A stretch of 64,000 bases of DNA from Hyphomicrobiales bacterium (GCA_003228955.1 QIGN01000165.1:18699-82698); one strand, 5' to 3'. Counted from the stretch's first letter, positions 35,956 to 45,728 are shown. Translations and numbers: made by a program. The notes: a model not told the origin generated them from the sequence alone.

Positions 35956-37653
35956 ATGAGACGCGCGCTCTATCTCGCATTGGCAATGCTGGCGAGCCAG
36001 ACATCCGTGGCGGTCGCCATCCCCGCGGAGGATGCGGTGTTGCGCGCGCGCGAAGGCGCGGCCAATTTGCTGCGCGGAAAATACCGCGATGCGATCCTGT
36101 CCTTTGACAGCGCCTTGAAGGCCGATGACCTGGCCGATGTGCGCCGGGCGAATATCCTGAATGACCGCGGAGTCGCCAAGTGGCGGCTCAAGCGCCCCAG
36201 GGAGGCGATTGCGGACTTCAACAATTCCGTCGAACTGTTTCCCGACTATGCCATTGTCTACAACAATCGCGGCAATGCCCTGCTGGACATGGGCGAGGCG
36301 GAACAGGCCTTGCTCGATTTCAGGCGCGCAATTGAGCTTGCGCCCAATTATGGCGCGGCCTTCAACAATCGCGGCAATGCCCTGCTGGCGCTGGACCGCA
36401 TGGAGGAGGCGCGAAAGGATTTCCGCAAGGCGATTCAACTGATGCCCGCCAATGCGGTTCCCTTTAACGGGCGCGGCAAGGTGCACGCGGCGCTTGGGCG
36501 GCCTTTTGCGGGCGTGCGCGACTTTTCACGAGCCCTGAATCTCAATGCGAAATATTCCGGCGCGCGCAAGAACAGGGGCGCGGCTTATCTGGAACTTCAG
36601 CGCGATAACGACGCCGTACTGGACTATACGGAGTTGATTGCCCAGAATCCGGAATCGGCGGAGTTCTATTTTGCCCGCGGTTCAGCTTATGCGCGCACGC
36701 GCCGCTACAATTCCGCGGTGAAGGATTTTACCAAGACCATCGGCATCGATCCCGGTCACGCGGCGGCCTATCGCGAGCGGGGGGTGGCTTTTCTACGGAT
36801 CAAGAAGCTTGAGAAGGCGCGCGCGGATCTGGTGATGTCCCTGTCGCTGGACCCTGGCAATGTCAGCGCGCTGACGGAAAACGCCTACGTTTATTTGCGG
36901 CTGGGCATCGCGGAGGAGGGCCTGATACAAGTGGACAAGGCCCTTTCAACCGAGCCTGGCAATGCGGAGGCCCTTGCGGCCCGGGGGCAGATTTATGAGT
37001 CTCTCGGCCGGGGTGAAGAAGCGGTAACGGACTACAAGGCGGCTCTGGCGGCAGACTCAGGTATATTGAGCGCGCGCATCCGCCTGCGGAAAATGGGCGT
37101 CGTGCCGCCACCGCCGCCACCGCGCGAAACGTTTGGCAAACCCGTCAAGGGCTGGGTGATCAGCAAGGCGCCCGCCGGCCACTATCTTGCCACCAACCGC
37201 AGATATCCCAAGGTGCGGGTGCGGCTTGAAATGTACGGGCCGGGGAAACCGGAAATCGTTGACTGGACGCCCATGAAGTACAGCCTGAAGGGTATTGCGG
37301 TGCTGCGATACCGGGCTGGTGCGCTCGGCGACGGCGCCACCGGAAATTACGATTATTCAGCAATCATTGATCTGTGGAAGGCCAAGGTCGTCGCCGTCGA
37401 ACCCTACAGCTGGGGAGACAAAAAGGCGCGCTGGGACTGGAAGATGGCCTCTGTCACCGTCACCGACCCGGATGGTATCGCGAACGAAGTGACCTTGCGC
37501 ACTGCGCCGCTCGACACCTTCGGCCGGGGCGATCAGTTCTGGGCCAATGACGGGTGGTGGTCACAGGGAGGGCGTTCCGCGCCGCATCCCCGCCCGCAGC
37601 CAAGACGGCGCCAGCCAAGTGGCGGCGGTCTGTTCGACTGGCTGTTCAACTAG
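35956..37653 (+). CDS. Exported TPR-repeat protein
   Basis: The ATG at 35956, with GGGA six bases upstream, begins a signal peptide (MRRALYLALAMLASQTSVAVA). About nine tetratricopeptide repeats follow, to around residue 390, several almost identical in the YNNRGNALLDMGEAEQAL pattern. A proline stretch leads into a C-terminal domain with many Trp and Tyr residues, and the protein ends in a basic tail and GLFDWLFN. TPRs bind other proteins; the periplasmic partner is unknown. It is divergent from the GH3 gene. Confidence 0.75.
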   Translation: MRRALYLALAMLASQTSVAVAIPAEDAVLRAREGAANLLRGKYRDAILSFDSALKADDLADVRRANILNDRGVAKWRLKRPREAIADFNNSVELFPDYAIVYNNRGNALLDMGEAEQALLDFRRAIELAPNYGAAFNNRGNALLALDRMEEARKDFRKAIQLMPANAVPFNGRGKVHAALGRPFAGVRDFSRALNLNAKYSGARKNRGAAYLELQRDNDAVLDYTELIAQNPESAEFYFARGSAYARTRRYNSAVKDFTKTIGIDPGHAAAYRERGVAFLRIKKLEKARADLVMSLSLDPGNVSALTENAYVYLRLGIAEEGLIQVDKALSTEPGNAEALAARGQIYESLGRGEEAVTDYKAALAADSGILSARIRLRKMGVVPPPPPPRETFGKPVKGWVISKAPAGHYLATNRRYPKVRVRLEMYGPGKPEIVDWTPMKYSLKGIAVLRYRAGALGDGATGNYDYSAIIDLWKAKVVAVEPYSWGDKKARWDWKMASVTVTDPDGIANEVTLRTAPLDTFGRGDQFWANDGWWSQGGRSAPHPRPQPRRRQPSGGGLFDWLFN

Positions 37654-37662
37654 GTCATGAGC

Positions 37663-38319
37663 TCATGACCTGGGGCGTGAGGCCCGGTGTATCGCACTTG
37701 CTCCCGCACCGTCGGCGCTTGGGCAGCGGTTGACCCGATACAATGTATAGGCGGCAATCAGGAATATCAGATAGGCGTTGAGTTCGGTCATTTCCTCCCA
37801 GAACTGGCCGCTCGCCCAGTAATCATACCGGTCATCGTCATGGGTTACGTCAGTCCATTCCTCTATCAGCTGGCCTAAAATGAGCAGGGGGATCCAGAGA
37901 AAAAACACCCAGGCTTTCAATATCCGGCCCGACCGGATGAAGTCTAGAATGTGCCTGTACCGGCTCAGGATATAGGCCAGCGTCGCGGCAAACACGAGCC
38001 ACATGAGAATTTTGGCTCCGGTGGAAGCGGAGGCAATCCACTCAGGCGGCATATAGGGACGCAGATCGAGTTCCCGGACCAGCAGGAGTAAACTCGAACC
38101 CGCAAGCGCAACGGCGGCGGTTCGCCTCTCGCCAGGCTTCCTTGCGGCTATGCAGGACAGCACACAGGTGAGCAGCAACACCAGTATCTGAAGATTCTCG
38201 ATGGGGCCATTTTCGTGCGAAATCTGTTGCGGACTCAACCACCACCAGGCCACGAGGCCAGCATTGGCAAATGCGACGACAAGGAAATAACCACGCCAGG
38301 TTTTAGGATGAGTACTCAT
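37663..38319 (-). CDS. Polytopic membrane protein of unknown function
   Basis: The ATG at 38317-38319 gives 218 residues starting MSTHPKTWRGYFLVVAFANAG. Six or so hydrophobic helices are visible, with an acidic loop (EEWTDVTHDDDRYDYW) between the fifth and sixth. No family was recognised; the acidic, histidine-containing loop might bind metal but this is only a guess. It is convergent with the TPR gene, 9 bases apart. Confidence 0.65.
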   Translation of the reverse strand: MSTHPKTWRGYFLVVAFANAGLVAWWWLSPQQISHENGPIENLQILVLLLTCVLSCIAARKPGERRTAAVALAGSSLLLLVRELDLRPYMPPEWIASASTGAKILMWLVFAATLAYILSRYRHILDFIRSGRILKAWVFFLWIPLLILGQLIEEWTDVTHDDDRYDYWASGQFWEEMTELNAYLIFLIAAYTLYRVNRCPSADGAGASAIHRASRPRS

Positions 38320-38448
38320 GAGGTGCGGATTTGTTACGCTCCGGGGTCCGGTTTTTTTGTCTTTCCGCAATATTACTTCGCCGGCAAAGCAGGCTTGCCA
38401 GGAAAATTACGCCAGCGTAGCGGGAAAAAACGAAAAAACCAAAAAGTC

Positions 38449-38524
38449 TGGCTCCCCGGGCCGGACTCGAACCAGCGACCCAGCGGTTAACAGCCGCTTG
38501 CTCTACCAACTGAGCTACCGGGGA
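38449..38524 (-). tRNA. tRNA-Asn (anticodon GTT)
   Basis: Read on the minus strand, the 76-base gene folds as a full cloverleaf: acceptor TCCCCGG with CCGGGGA, D arm GCTCAGTTGGTAGAGC, anticodon stem around CTGTTAA with GTT at 38489-38491, T arm CTGGTTCGAGTCCGG. The CCA end is encoded (38449-38451). Confidence 0.97.
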
Positions 38525-38723
38525 ACTTGGCAAGCCAATCAGGACCTGCAGACCGCACACGCTATAGCAAATGCGCGGGGATCATTCCAGATAAAGAAAT
38601 GCACGAAATTCAGAAACTGCATCCCGGCGCATTTTGTCTCGCCGGGAGCTCAGGTTTACGGTTATTTCAACACGCGTTCGAAACTGTGTCCCGCACATGC
38701 CGCAATCCAGTCCGGAGCCCCAA

Positions 38724-39005
38724 TTGAAGCCACCAAAAATCAAACTCGGGAGAAGTCAGTTTTATCTGCCGCGTTCACGCATCGTTCGGTTGGCAATTGG
38801 CGTTGTGTTGATTCTGGGAGGGCTGCTCGGATTTCTGCCCGTACTGGGGTTCTGGATGATCCCGCTCGGGTTTCTCGTCCTTTCAGTTGATTTACCGGGC
38901 GTCCGGCGGTGGCGCCGGCGCGTCACCCTATGGTGGGCGCGGCGCAAGGGCCATGATAACGGGAATCGCGATGCGCCCGCCGCAAATGACCGGAACGGGC
39001 GCTAG
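38724..39005 (+). CDS. PGPGW-type small transmembrane protein
   Basis: From TTG 38724, with GGAG six bases upstream, the frame gives 93 residues; an ATG at 38697 would add nine. Two membrane helices (RLAIGVVLILGGLLGFLP and LGFWMIPLGFLVLSV) come after a basic N-terminus, and the region DLPGVRRWRRRVTLWWAR follows. The arrangement matches a common alphaproteobacterial family of small membrane proteins often found next to tRNA-Asn. Function is unknown. Its stop overlaps that of the next gene (CTAG). Confidence 0.7.
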   Translation: MKPPKIKLGRSQFYLPRSRIVRLAIGVVLILGGLLGFLPVLGFWMIPLGFLVLSVDLPGVRRWRRRVTLWWARRKGHDNGNRDAPAANDRNGR

Positions 39006-39880
39006 CGCAGGAATTTATCTTCCTTTTCCTTCACATCTCCCATGTTCTGGAGCCGGAAGATTTCTTCAACGGAAACGATTTCGGCGTCGACTCCCTTAAT
39101 TCCCCCCTCGGCGATGATTTGCGCGAACACCTTTTGCATGGCGGTGACGGCCGCGCGGATGCCATGGTTTCCGTAGATCAGCATCCTGATTTTTTTAAGA
39201 GACTTCGCGCGCGCTTCCGTCATCTCAGGATAGGCCGTGGGAACGATGACGATTGGCGCCGCGCCGTTCCAGTTACGGACAAAACTCTCCACCTCGTCAG
39301 GCGTTTTCTGCTTCGAATGTATGAGGATCATGTCCGCGCCGGCTTCTTCATAGGCGGCCGCGCGGCGCAGGGCCTCTTCTTCGCCAAGACCGGCAATGAG
39401 CGCCTCGTTCCGCGCGATGATCAGAAAGCCTGTGTCCTTTCGCGCATTCACCGCCGCTTCGAGCTTTCCCTGGAATTCTTCAATGCGCAGCAATTCCTGG
39501 CGCCCGCCGGAAAGCAGGCTTGTGACTTTCGGAAAAGTCTTGTCCTCGATGACAACAGCCGACGCCCCGGCATCCTCATATTGGCCGACCGCATGGTGCA
39601 GATTGATGGCGTTACCGAAGCCGGTATCGATATCGGCAACGATCGGGAGCGATGTGTGCCGCGCGATCGCCCGCATCATCTCAAGATGCTCGCTCATGGT
39701 GACGATGCTGACGTCCGGTAATCCGTAAAGAGCGGACAATTCGAAGCCGCTTGCCCAAAGCCCGTCGAATCCGGCTTCCTCCGCGAGCCTCGCCGAAAGC
39801 GGGCTGTGGGCCGCCATGATCCGTGCCAGTCCGCCCTCCGCCATTTTGTCCTGCAGGGATTTTGTCCTGGTCTTGCCCAT
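39002..39880 (-). CDS. PEP mutase/isocitrate lyase superfamily enzyme
   Basis: The 292-residue protein has the TIM-barrel signatures of this family: the catalytic aspartates in ADIDTGFGN (Asp83, Asp85) and EDKTFPK with Glu112, Lys114 and Lys118. In true PEP mutase an asparagine follows in the gating loop (EDKxFPKxNS); here it is Thr120. Thus C-P bond formation is doubtful, and a lyase or hydrolase role on 2-oxo or carboxylic acids is possible. No phosphonopyruvate decarboxylase gene is nearby. It is divergent from the sulfide dehydrogenase genes across an AT-rich spacer. Confidence 0.75.
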   Translation of the reverse strand: MGKTRTKSLQDKMAEGGLARIMAAHSPLSARLAEEAGFDGLWASGFELSALYGLPDVSIVTMSEHLEMMRAIARHTSLPIVADIDTGFGNAINLHHAVGQYEDAGASAVVIEDKTFPKVTSLLSGGRQELLRIEEFQGKLEAAVNARKDTGFLIIARNEALIAGLGEEEALRRAAAYEEAGADMILIHSKQKTPDEVESFVRNWNGAAPIVIVPTAYPEMTEARAKSLKKIRMLIYGNHGIRAAVTAMQKVFAQIIAEGGIKGVDAEIVSVEEIFRLQNMGDVKEKEDKFLR

Positions 39881-40046
39881 TGCGATTGTCCCTTACTGGT
39901 TCATCCGGCTGTAATCCGTTTTCCGAGCGGAATGCGATACGGTCCGGCACGACATAAAACAAAACATTCTTATATTCGCACTTTTAAAATTTTGATGTAC
40001 TATCAGCCGTCGGAGAATAAAATTGCCGGACAGGCATATTGTTGCC

Positions 40047-40098
40047 ATGGGACCCGGCCACAAAAGCAGGGTCCATCATGAACCGCCAGTCAAGGCGG
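40047..40098 (+). promoter_or_regulatory. Two leader hairpins before the sulfide dehydrogenase genes
   Basis: ATGGGACCC/GGGTCCAT (40047-40076, one bulged G) and CCGCC-AGTCAA-GGCGG (40083-40098) lie in the leader between an AT-rich promoter-like stretch (39950-40015) and the strong ribosome site GGGAGGAAAG. They may stabilise the mRNA or be regulatory. Confidence 0.3.
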
Positions 40099-40140
40099 AA
40101 TTTAACAGGAAGGTAATTCCGGATAAAACAGGGAGGAAAG

Positions 40141-41427
40141 ATGTCAAAATTATCGCGTCGTAATTTCAATATCATGCTGGGAGCGGCTGGTGCGGCAACC
40201 GCCGCGTCAACGGCAATAGGCTCCTTTGCCTACGCCCAGGGCAAGGGCAAGGTCGTCGTCATTGGCGGCGGCGCGGGCGGCGGAACCGTCGCGCATCTGG
40301 TCAAGAAGGGCGCGCCGGGTCTTGACGTCACGCTCGTCGAGGCGAACGCTCAATATACAACCTGTTTTTTCTCCAATCTGTATCTTGGAGGGTTCCGTAG
40401 CTTTGACTCGATAACCCACAGCTATGACGGGTTGAAAAAACTCGGCGTCAAGGTTGTGACCGACTATGCGACCGGGGTCGACAGCGCCAGGAAAACCGTC
40501 ACGCTTCGCGGCGGCACGACTCTCTCATACGACAAGCTGGTTCTTGCGCCGGGCATCGATTTCAAATGGGCCGGGATCGAAGGTTACGACGATGAGGCGG
40601 CCAAGATGATGCCGCATGCCTACAAGGCGGGCGTGCAGACACAGATTCTCAAGAAACAGCTTGAGGCGATGAAGGCCGGGGGCACTGTCATCATGGCGCC
40701 GCCGACCAACCCGTTCCGCTGCCCGCCGGGACCCTATGAGCGCGCATCAATGATCGCCGCCTATCTCAAAGCAAACAAGCCGGGCTCGAAACTCATTATT
40801 TTTGATCCCAAGCCCAAATTCTCCAAGCAGGCACTCTTCCAGGAAGGCTGGCAGGCGCATTACCAGGACATCATCGAATGGGTTCCGCCGGACCTGACGG
40901 GCGGCGGTGTCAAGAAGGTGGACGCCAAGGCAATGACCGTCACAACCGGCGATGGGGAAACGGTCAAGGCGGATGTCGCGAATATCATTCCGGCGCAAAG
41001 GGCCGGGAAGATCGTGCATGTTGCCGGCTGCTCGGATGGGGACTGGTGTCCAATCAATCCCGAGGACTTTTCCTCCACCAAGGTCAAGGATATCTACGTG
41101 CTCGGCGATGCGTCGATCGCCAAGAAGATGCCCAAATCGGGCTTCTCGGCGAACAGCCAGGCGAAGGTGGTCGCCAACTCCGTGCTTGCAGCGCTCGCGG
41201 GCAAGAAAAAATTCCCCGCGCGTTACCGCAACACCTGCTGGTCGCTCATTTCCGAAAATAACGGGATCAAGGTGGGCGCCGCCTACAAGGCCGGCGCGGA
41301 CAAGGTCGACGTGAGTTCGAAGTTTATCTCCAAAACAGGAGAAACCGAGGAGATGCGCAAACAGACCTTCGAGGAGTCGCTGGACTGGTATACCGCCATG
41401 ACGAACGAAATGTTTGCCAAGGGCTGA
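40141..41427 (+). CDS. fccB: Flavocytochrome c sulfide dehydrogenase, flavoprotein subunit
   Basis: FccB oxidises sulfide in the periplasm and passes electrons to its cytochrome partner. The 428-residue precursor has a twin-arginine signal (SRRNF, then a hydrophobic stretch to AYAQ), so it is exported folded, fitting the tatABC genes in this window. The FAD fold starts [11 protein letters not shown]. Cys75 in QYTTCFFSN matches the cysteine that binds FAD covalently, and Cys194 (FRCPPGPYE) and Cys366 (NTCWSLI) match the redox disulfide of the family. A GDASI motif and C-terminal FCSD domain complete it. The cytochrome gene follows. Confidence 0.88.
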   Translation: MSKLSRRNFNIMLGAAGAATAASTAIGSFAYAQGKGKVVVIGGGAGGGTVAHLVKKGAPGLDVTLVEANAQYTTCFFSNLYLGGFRSFDSITHSYDGLKKLGVKVVTDYATGVDSARKTVTLRGGTTLSYDKLVLAPGIDFKWAGIEGYDDEAAKMMPHAYKAGVQTQILKKQLEAMKAGGTVIMAPPTNPFRCPPGPYERASMIAAYLKANKPGSKLIIFDPKPKFSKQALFQEGWQAHYQDIIEWVPPDLTGGGVKKVDAKAMTVTTGDGETVKADVANIIPAQRAGKIVHVAGCSDGDWCPINPEDFSSTKVKDIYVLGDASIAKKMPKSGFSANSQAKVVANSVLAALAGKKKFPARYRNTCWSLISENNGIKVGAAYKAGADKVDVSSKFISKTGETEEMRKQTFEESLDWYTAMTNEMFAKG

Positions 41428-41542
41428 GTGCCGTCCGGTTTCTGTGAAGATTTGGGAGCGTCCGGTCCGTCTGGATCCGGGCGCTCCCCGCTCCCCTCCC
41501 AATATTTTCATGTCAGGGGCCGGTTTCCTCCGGACAACGCTT

Positions 41543-41857
41543 ATGCTGAAGATTCTTGCCTTTGTGATTGCGACAAGTACGGCCTTTCAGACATCCTTTG
41601 CGGCAAATGACAGCGAAGTGCGCGATTATGGCGAATATCTCGCTGGCGAATGCTCGGCCTGCCACCGCGATGGCGCCAACGAGACAATTCCGCCCATTGT
41701 CGGCTACGAGGTATTGGCCTTTATCGAACTCATGGAAACATACCGTAATGGCGAGCGCCAGAACCAGGCAATGGTCTCGGTCGCAAAATCGCTCGATAAA
41801 GAACAGATCAAGGCGCTGGCGGTCTATTTTGCATCCGTGAAGCCCAAGGAAAATTAA
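41543..41857 (+). CDS. fccA: Monoheme c-type cytochrome, sulfide dehydrogenase subunit
   Basis: The ATG at 41543 begins a signal peptide (MLKILAFVIATSTAFQTSFA). The 104-residue precursor carries one heme site, CSACH (Cys37, Cys40, His41), and a methionine in NQAMVSVAKSL as likely axial ligand. The size and position after fccB identify it as the probable electron-accepting subunit. Diheme forms exist in purple sulfur bacteria; this is a monoheme form. The gene order (flavoprotein first) is the reverse of the naming order. Confidence 0.82.
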   Translation: MLKILAFVIATSTAFQTSFAANDSEVRDYGEYLAGECSACHRDGANETIPPIVGYEVLAFIELMETYRNGERQNQAMVSVAKSLDKEQIKALAVYFASVKPKEN

Positions 41858-41875
41858 CCGTCCTGGTCACGGCTA

Positions 41876-41949
41876 TGGAGGCCACGTCCGGAATCGAACC
41901 GGAGTAAACGGATTTGCAGTCCGCTGCGTAACCACTCCGCCACGTGGCC
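41876..41949 (-). tRNA. tRNA-Cys (anticodon GCA)
   Basis: On the minus strand the 74-base gene has acceptor GGCCACG/CGTGGCC, D arm GGCGGAGTGGTTACGC, anticodon loop CTGCAAA with GCA at 41915-41917, and T arm CCGGTTCGATTCCGG, with the CCA end encoded (41876-41878). Confidence 0.97.
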
Positions 41950-42163
41950 CCATTGCATTAATTCCTGACCTGAAGTTGTTCTGCCAGGAACCTTGTTCGC
42001 TTCGTATTTTCAGGATGATGCCGCGGACGCACACACAATCAACGAAACGAGCAACGCGCCGCTTATATCAAACGCGCACCTCCATCACAATGCGGTGCAG
42101 CTTGACAAATTGTCTCAAATTCTCAACTGAAAGGCTTAAGGTCAGGCGCGGGAGAATCCACGA

Positions 42164-42835
42164 ATGAATGATTACGCTGTCGCACGGCACAATATGGTCG
42201 AAAGCCAGATTCGGCCCAACCAGGTGACCGACGCGCGGTTGCTGCGTGCGATGAGAGATATTCCCCGGGAAAGTTTCGTTCCGGCGTCGTTGCGCCCGCT
42301 GGCCTATATGGAAGAGGAAATTCCCGTCGCGCCGCCACGACAGGGCAGGCCGCAGCGCAGCCTTGTTTCGCCCATGCCGCTGGCGCGAATGATTCAGCTT
42401 GCCGAAATCCGGCCTGACCATCTGGTCCTGGATGTGGGCTGTACGACAGGATACTCGACGGCCATTCTTTCCCGGCTGGCGGATTCCGTTGTCGGCCTTG
42501 AATGCGATGAGGGGCTCGCGGAACGGGCCGGCCAGACGCTCATGGAGCTGGAAGTGGACAATGCGGCGGTTGTTTCGGGTTTCCTGCCCGATGGCTATGC
42601 CAGCGAGGGACCCTATGACGCCATTTTTCTCAATGGGGCCGTCCCCATGGTGCCCGATAGCCTGATGAGCCAGTTAAAGGATGACGGCCGTCTCGTGACG
42701 ATCGTCGCCGTACGAAATTTTGGACAGGCCACGCTTTTTCGCAATGGCGCGGGACATGTGAACCAGCGTCCTGCATTTGACGCGAGCGGTCCCGCCCTGC
42801 CGGGGTTTGAGCTGGAAAAAGAGTTCGTTTTTTAG
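42164..42835 (+). CDS. pcm: Protein-L-isoaspartate O-methyltransferase
   Basis: PCMT repairs isoaspartyl residues in damaged proteins using SAM. The 223-residue protein starts MNDYAVARHNMVESQIRPNQV after GGGAGAA. The family block VDARLLRAMRDIPRESFVP-like sequence is present (here VTDARLL), then SAM motif I VLDVGCTTGYSTAIL and motif YDAIFLNGAVP. Compared with E. coli Pcm the GSGxGY motif reads GCTTGY, a common variant in the alphaproteobacterial group located before tolC. It is followed by tolC, the conserved arrangement. Confidence 0.87.
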   Translation: MNDYAVARHNMVESQIRPNQVTDARLLRAMRDIPRESFVPASLRPLAYMEEEIPVAPPRQGRPQRSLVSPMPLARMIQLAEIRPDHLVLDVGCTTGYSTAILSRLADSVVGLECDEGLAERAGQTLMELEVDNAAVVSGFLPDGYASEGPYDAIFLNGAVPMVPDSLMSQLKDDGRLVTIVAVRNFGQATLFRNGAGHVNQRPAFDASGPALPGFELEKEFVF

Positions 42836-43037
42836 GTTATCGGAATTGTTCCATTCTGTAATGTCCTCACCACAAAGTGTTGCATGGACTCCACACCGGC
42901 CAGACACTTGCTCCCGGTTTAGGGGAATTGTCTTTAACCTTTGGGTCCGACCTACTATTCTCGCGCCATGTAAAATCGACGGAGCATGCCCGCTGCCGCG
43001 TTGAACAATAAGCAGCACGAGAGGCGGCCAGTTCCGA

Positions 43038-44515
43038 ATGCGTGGGTCCGGGATGCGTTTAAGAAAAATACTAGCCGCGGCGCGCGGCACGGCGCGGGTG
43101 GCGTGGCGGATGTTTGCGGCGTTGCTTGGCGTATGCGCGATTCCCGCAATGCTCTCGGGCGCGGCGCTGGCGGAAAGCCTGCCCAGCGCACTCGTAGCGG
43201 CGTATATGACCAACCCGACGCTGAATGCGGAGCGGGCCAGGCTCAGAGCCATCGACGAGGAAATCTCCCAGGCCCGCTCAAACTTTCTCCCCTCTGTTTC
43301 AGGAGACCTGGAAGCCGGCTACCGCACGACTAACCCGAAACAAAAGGGGGGAGGCGCTGGCGGATCGGGAGGCTTCAATTCCGGGGGGCCGCACAACCCG
43401 AAAAGCTTTTCGCTCACCATCAATAAAACCCTGTTCCGGGGTTCCGGGGACTGAGGACGGTCAATGCGATTCGCAGGGCCGAGGCGGAAATCCGGTCGGG
43501 CCGGGCAAGTCTGCGCGCGGTAGAGCAAACCGTTCTGCTTGATGCGGTGACATCCTATATGGATGTGGTCCGCGATCAGGCCATTGTCCGGCTGCGGGAG
43601 GGCAATGTCCGTGTTCTGGCCGAACAACTCAAGGCCACGAAAGACCGGTTCGAGGTTGGTGAAGTGACAAGAACCGATGTGGCCCAGGCGGAGGCGCGCC
43701 GCAGCGGCGCCGTTTCGCAGCTTAGTCTGGCCCAGTCTAATCTCAAGACCAGCCGCTCGTCCTTTCAGCGCGTCGTCGGGCATCCGCCGAGCCGTCTTGT
43801 CGAGTCCAATCCCATCGATGCATTGCTGCCCCGGCTGCTGTCGGGCGCCCTGAGCATAGCGGAAGCTGAAAATCCGAACATCATGACCGCCGTTTTCGCC
43901 GAGGAAGCCTCCCGTTATGCGATCAGGGAAATCATCGGTGAGATGCTGCCGGAGGTGAGCGTCGAGGCAACCATTTCGGATTCATTCGAGCCCTCGGTCT
44001 CTCTCGACAGGCAAAGCGAGAAGCGGCTCACCGGCCGCATTACCGTCCCGTTATACTCGAAGGGTGAACCCTCCTCCCGAGCGCGTCAGGCAAGAGAAAC
44101 AAACCGGCAGCGCCGGCGCCAGATAGACGAGGCCCGCGCCCAGGCGAACGCGGACGTGACAGCCGCTTGGGGGCGGCTGACGGCTTCGCGCGCGCAGATA
44201 CAGTCGGATCAGGCGCAGGTGCGCGCCAACAAGATCGCGCTCAACGGCGTCAAGGAAGAAGAAAAAGTAGGGCAGCGTACCATTCTTGACGTTCTGGATG
44301 CCGAGCAGGAGTTTCTGGACTCGCAGGTGACTCTCGTCGGCACCAAACGCGATATGGTCGTGGCGGCGTATAGTCTGCTCTCCGCGGTTGGGCGGCTGGG
44401 CGTGGAATACTTGCGCCTTCCGGTCGAGAAATATGACCCTGTCGCGCACTATAACCGGATCAAAAACCGGCTTTTCGGCACCAATCCGGATCGGCGTGGA
44501 CTGTTTCGCCGTTAA
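43038..44515 (+). pseudogene. tolC: Outer-membrane channel TolC, broken by a frameshift
   Basis: TolC forms the outer-membrane tunnel of efflux and type I secretion systems. The first frame (43038-43454) has a signal peptide (ending ALAE) and the start of the TolC repeat (SLPSALVAAYMTNPTLNAERARL). It ends at TGA 43452-43454. The rest (VNAIRRAEAEIRSG through to FRR at 44515) continues in another frame. TTCCGGGG is present twice in tandem at 43434-43449. Removing one copy restores LFRGLRTVN, the motif expected at this place, with no residue missing or extra. The 8-bp duplication is therefore the most likely cause. About 490 residues would result. Confidence 0.85.
43434..43449 (+). repeat. 8-bp tandem duplication in tolC
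   Basis: TTCCGGGGTTCCGGGG: two adjacent identical copies of an octamer shift the tolC frame. Such a repeat can be gained or lost by replication slippage. Confidence 0.9.
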
Positions 44516-44639
44516 CCATAACAACGTTGCAAAAGACCTATCGGGTGGCGAGACTTGCAGGCGACCAATGTGTTAATGTATTCACCAGGGGAACCATCGT
44601 GGGCATGATGGTTGAGAGAGGCGGCAAAGGAATTCAAGC

Positions 44640-45681
44640 ATGAGCAGTTCAGAACAGGCCCCCGAGCCGACAATGGACGAGATACTGGCATCCATTCGGA
44701 AAATTATTTCCGATGACGAACCAGGTGACTCTCCACAAACGGAATCTTCAGCTCCCGCGGCGCCGGCCCCGGCGGAAGGCGCGCTGGCCAACGAGTTGGC
44801 AAACGCGCTCACCGATCCGCAGGCCGGGGCGGAGACTGCCGATGATATTCTGGATCTGACAGGTACAAAATGAGGCGCCTCAGGGCGATGCTTCCCCGGC
44901 GGATGCGCTGCAAGCCGCACTTGGCGAAGCAGCGGGCGCACCGGCCGCTCAGATGCCAGTGGCCCAGGAGGCAAGTTTGGAGACGCAGTTTTCGTCTGCG
45001 CCGGCCCCGTCGCCGGCCAGTGATCAGGCCGGTGGTGAAATTGATATTTCGGCAGTCCTGGCTGAAGCGGGCATTGAGGAAACAGTCAGCGCCGCACCGG
45101 CCGACCTGGCGCCCGCCGCGACGGCCCCTGAAGAAGATCCGGGAGAGGCGCTCGGACAAAGCGATGTGCAGCCGCCCGAGCCCGTTTCTGCTGAGGAGTC
45201 CACTATCACAGAAGCGCTTTCGGCGATCGATCCGGCGGCGGCGGACCCCATTCCGGCGGCTGTGCCCGATGCGGAAATGGCGGAAACTCCCGCCGTGCCC
45301 GCTGGTGAGACGGCCACCGACATGCCTGCCGAGGCAAGCATCGACAAGGGTGTCTATAATCCGGAATCCGAAGATGCGGCCGCCGATGCAATCCCGGCCG
45401 AACCCGCTGATGCGGGCGCCGGAAATACCGCCAGTGACCTGGCAGTCGAGCCTGCAGAGGAATCAGGCGGCATGCCGGCGGACGCGCCGCCGGAATTGGC
45501 TGCCGCCGCCGCGCCTGTGGAAGATCCCGCGCCGGACTCAGCTTCCGGCGAAGCCAGGACACTGGAAGACAGCGTCAAGGACATGCTCCGGCCCATGCTG
45601 CGCGAATGGCTGGATGAAAATATGGAGCGTATTGTTCAAAAAGAGGTTACGGCTGAAAATCTCAAGAGCGGCGGTGGTTGA
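44640..45681 (+). pseudogene. popZ: Pole-organising protein PopZ, with a frameshift
   Basis: PopZ assembles a polar hub that anchors the chromosome origin. The N-terminus carries its signature EPTMDEILASIRKIISDDEP, and the C-terminus carries LEDSVKDMLRPMLREWLDENM, needed for self-assembly. Between them is a long acidic Pro/Ala linker. The first frame runs to TGA 44871-44873; the second is open only after 44859. So the break lies between these points, near ACAGG (44859-44863). Loss of CA there explains it best and gives LDLTQVQNE, keeping the conserved LT found in PopZ of Caulobacter. A single extra base is an alternative. Restored length would be about 346 residues. Confidence 0.85.
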
Positions 45682-45728
45682 CGGTTTCGGGTCCGCGGCG
45701 CGGGCCCCGCAACAAGACGCGAGGCAGG

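Noticed and set aside
38449..41949. Integrative element between tRNA-Asn and tRNA-Cys
   Set aside because: No integrase and no repeat of the tRNA 3' ends was found, so only the unusual gene content remains as a hint.
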